NCBI GenBank assembly: GCA_017545665.1
Contig: JAFWKQ010000092.1
Coordinates: 1 to 34,051 of the forward strand
Length of the DNA stretch: 34,051 bases
Direction of reading: 5' to 3'
Source of the DNA: Atopobiaceae bacterium
GTDB taxonomy: Bacteria > Actinomycetota > Coriobacteriia > Coriobacteriales > Atopobiaceae
Shown here: positions 32,298-34,051 of the stretch, in pieces
How the letters are laid out: the number at the start of each line of letters is the position of its first letter
How positions within the stretch are numbered: position 1 is the stretch's first letter
Translations under genes and position numbers: made by a program
The notes under the pieces: generated by a model
Databases searched by the model: none
Seen by the model: the letters and a program-made list of their open reading frames with translations, nothing else
Told to the model about the DNA's origin: nothing

Positions 32298-32431
32298 ATG
32301 CTGCCCTCCCTGACGATGCGGCCTTCCCCATTGCGCCATTCGCAATTATGATTAAATGATTGTGCTGCACTAGGAGTATACTTGTGCAACTAAAAACAGT
32401 GCAAGAGCCTACTTGAATCTTGGTAATGCCC
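32298..32431. promoter_or_regulatory. Divergent promoter region of the cobUS operon and the second cyclase
   Basis: This 134-bp AT-richer spacer separates two divergent genes. TATACT at 32377-32382 could be a -10 for the plus-strand cyclase gene, but has no clear -35. TTGCACAAG read on the minus strand and GCAC at 32367-32370 paired with GTGC at 32384-32387 could form an operator. I see no cobalamin riboswitch here, unlike the other B12 operon. Confidence 0.3.
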
Positions 32432-33796
32432 ATGAGCGACAAAAGCGAGCATAGGGAGCGGCGGCGGTCAGCGCCGTTTGGCATACAGGCCGTCAGCGCC
32501 TGGGTCTTTGTGCTGGTCTGCGTGTTTGCCGTCATTGGGGTTGTCTTAGCCTATAGGGTGGTGCAGAGCAACGCCAGGCTAGAGGAGGCGCACAACACCT
32601 ACGAGGAGTGCTCCCAGGCCACAAACGACCTCATGGCGGCATCGGACTACCTCACCACCCGCACACGCCTGTACGTCCTCACCGGCACGCGGTCCTACCT
32701 CGATGACTACCTGCAGGAGGTGCAGACGACGCAGCGCCGCAAAGAGTCGCTTGCCACCCTACGCCAACACATTGTGGACAACCAGGCCTATACGGCGCTT
32801 TCCAACGCATATCAAGACTCAAGCACGTTGTTCAATCGTGAGCTGTACGCCATGAGGCTGGTAGCGCTGGCAACCAATCTGGGGAATGTGCCGTCTCGTC
32901 TGCAGGAGGTGCGCGTCCACAAGAACGATGCGGCGCTTTCCAACGACCAAAAGATCGAGCGGGCAAAGGAGATCGTCCTCAGTTCCGCGTACGACAAGAT
33001 CAAGGAATCTGTCGAGAAGAACGCGCACGAGTGCACCGACAGCCTCATGAAAAGCCTCCAAGATCAGAAGGCGCAGATCAGTCAGGCGCTCAATGCCCAG
33101 CTGAGCGGTTTGCGCATGACCGTATATGCCCTCCTGTTCCTCTTTGCCCTCATGTGGGTTATCAACTATCTGCTCATGGTGAGGCCCATGCGAAAGCTCA
33201 CGGCAAACATCCAAAACGACGAGCCGCTCGAAGACATAGGCGCCCAAGAGCTCAGGCGGGTTGTTGAGTCGTATAACGCCATGTACCGGAGGAACCACGA
33301 GAAGACCATGCACCTCCTGCGCGTCGCGCAGACCGACGCACTCACGGGACTTCTAAACCGCGGCTCCTACGACAAGCTCTTGGAGGAATGCGACACCGAG
33401 ACCGTCCTGGTCCTCATTGACGTGGACCTGTTCAAAGACGTAAACGATACCTATGGACACGAGATGGGCGACAAGGTGCTCAAGCGGGTCGCTACCTCGG
33501 TGGCCGAACACTTTCGTGCCACCGATTATGCCTGCCGCATTGGTGGCGACGAGTTCGCCGTAATAATGACCGAGACGGCCAACGTCACGCGCGCGACCAT
33601 ACAGGCAAAGATAGACGCCATAGCACATGACTTGCGGTACGAAGAAAACGGTATGCCAGCGGCGAGCTTGTCGGTGGGCGCGGCCTTTGGCAGAGAGCTC
33701 CAGGGCAACAAGAGCCTGTACCAAGCCGCCGACGAGGCACTTTACGAGTCCAAGCGCAACGGGCGCAACCGGCTCTCCTTCCACAAGGCACGGTAA
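32432..33796 (+). CDS. Membrane-bound diguanylate cyclase (periplasmic sensor, GGDEF)
   Basis: The 454-residue protein has a membrane helix at about 17-40, an extracytoplasmic helical sensor region, and a second helix (MTVYALLFLFALMWVINYLLM). It ends in a GGDEF domain with DALTGLLNRGSYD, DVDLFKDVNDTYGHEMGD and an intact GGDEF in CRIGGDEFAVIM. RATD five residues before GGDEF is a likely inhibitory I-site. The start is uncertain: TTG 32420, ATG 32426 and ATG 32432 are in frame and none has a strong ribosome site. Confidence 0.88.
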   Translation: MSDKSEHRERRRSAPFGIQAVSAWVFVLVCVFAVIGVVLAYRVVQSNARLEEAHNTYEECSQATNDLMAASDYLTTRTRLYVLTGTRSYLDDYLQEVQTTQRRKESLATLRQHIVDNQAYTALSNAYQDSSTLFNRELYAMRLVALATNLGNVPSRLQEVRVHKNDAALSNDQKIERAKEIVLSSAYDKIKESVEKNAHECTDSLMKSLQDQKAQISQALNAQLSGLRMTVYALLFLFALMWVINYLLMVRPMRKLTANIQNDEPLEDIGAQELRRVVESYNAMYRRNHEKTMHLLRVAQTDALTGLLNRGSYDKLLEECDTETVLVLIDVDLFKDVNDTYGHEMGDKVLKRVATSVAEHFRATDYACRIGGDEFAVIMTETANVTRATIQAKIDAIAHDLRYEENGMPAASLSVGAAFGRELQGNKSLYQAADEALYESKRNGRNRLSFHKAR

Positions 33797-33809
33797 GCGG
33801 AGCGTTGCC

Positions 33810-33907
33810 GCTCACGCTCCCGCGCCCAGCCCGCATGCGGCTCCGCGCTCGCCTCGCTCGCTCACTCCGTGAGTCGCCGCCTGCGGACTGGGCGCGGGAG
33901 CGTGAGC
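33810..33907. repeat. Long hairpin repeat, copy after the second cyclase
   Basis: Arms 33810-33829 and 33888-33907 are a perfect 20-bp inverted repeat. The inside continues with CCGCA against TGCGG and a core that is the reverse complement of the core at 10097-10154 (about 35 of 40 positions alike). It begins 14 nt after the cyclase stop, so it may also act as a transcript end, although there is no T run. Confidence 0.8.
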
Positions 33908-34051
33908 AATGGGGCTGTAACAAAAGCCATCGTTTTGATCAGACGGCCTCGACGGTATCCCTGCCGTCGGGGCCGTCGCCTTCGTGACGTCTTGCGCGAG
34001 CGGCCAGAAGGGGGCGGCCCTACACCGCCAGGGCGTAGGCCACCTTCCTTA
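33908..34051. other. Terminal segment without a supported gene
   Basis: A minus-strand frame entering from beyond the window could end at 34020-34022 (last residues RKVAYALAV), but ten codons are too few to call a gene. Nothing else is recognised. Confidence 0.25.

Overview
The window is GC-rich DNA (about 60% by eye) from what looks like a high-GC Gram-positive gut or oral anaerobe, most likely a member of the class Coriobacteriia. The reasons are ChW (clostridial hydrophobic W) repeats, lipobox lipoproteins, Coriobacteriia-style prophage proteins, GGGGACNGTCCCC palindromes and an oxygen-independent (Cbi-type) cobalamin pathway. No genus can be named from sequence alone.

Layout. (1) Positions 1-1112 (minus strand) are the start of a chimeric prophage tail gene carrying an in-frame hairpin insertion. 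(2) Positions 1229-2310 (minus) hold a small unknown gene and an upstream frameshifted partner of lower GC. (3) Positions 2511-7026 (plus) encode an active-looking GGDEF diguanylate cyclase with a membrane sensor, then a large EAL phosphodiesterase with PAS-like regions and a degenerate GGDEF domain. (4) Positions 7053-25654 (plus) are one long operon behind an extended -10 promoter and a divergent cobalamin riboswitch: an exported CbiK, a lipoprotein, a BtuF-like binding protein, a fused BtuC-BtuD, then cbiD, cbiF, cbiG-cbiH, cbiJ, cbiE-cbiT, cbiA, cbiB, cobD, cbiP, cbiC, cobT and cobC. Most junctions overlap (ATGA type). (5) Positions 25828-27129 are an AAA-ATPase-like gene that has lost its nuclease end, stopping next to a perfect 70-bp palindrome. 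(6) Positions 27217-29376 (minus) encode a secreted ChW-repeat surface protein with a G9 tract in its signal sequence. (7) Positions 32297-29896 (minus) are a second cobalamin operon: cysteine-rich protein, cobU, cobS, a short second CobU and a lipoprotein. (8) Positions 32432-33796 (plus) encode another membrane diguanylate cyclase, followed by a long hairpin repeat.

Together the two cobalamin operons cover cobalt insertion, corrin ring methylation and contraction, amidation, aminopropanol attachment and nucleotide-loop assembly. Two steps are not seen in the window: the C20 methyltransferase CbiL and the adenosyltransferase (BtuR/PduO). The uroporphyrinogen methyltransferase and a Cbi/Ecf cobalt importer are also absent.

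The most unusual points are the exported Tat-lipoprotein chelatase linked to a one-polypeptide permease-ATPase, the two related small lipoproteins at opposite ends of the B12 region, a second CobU lacking the guanylylation region, and several families of hairpin repeats. Some repeats are translated into gene ends or interrupt genes. All functional calls come from motif reading, with no database search.
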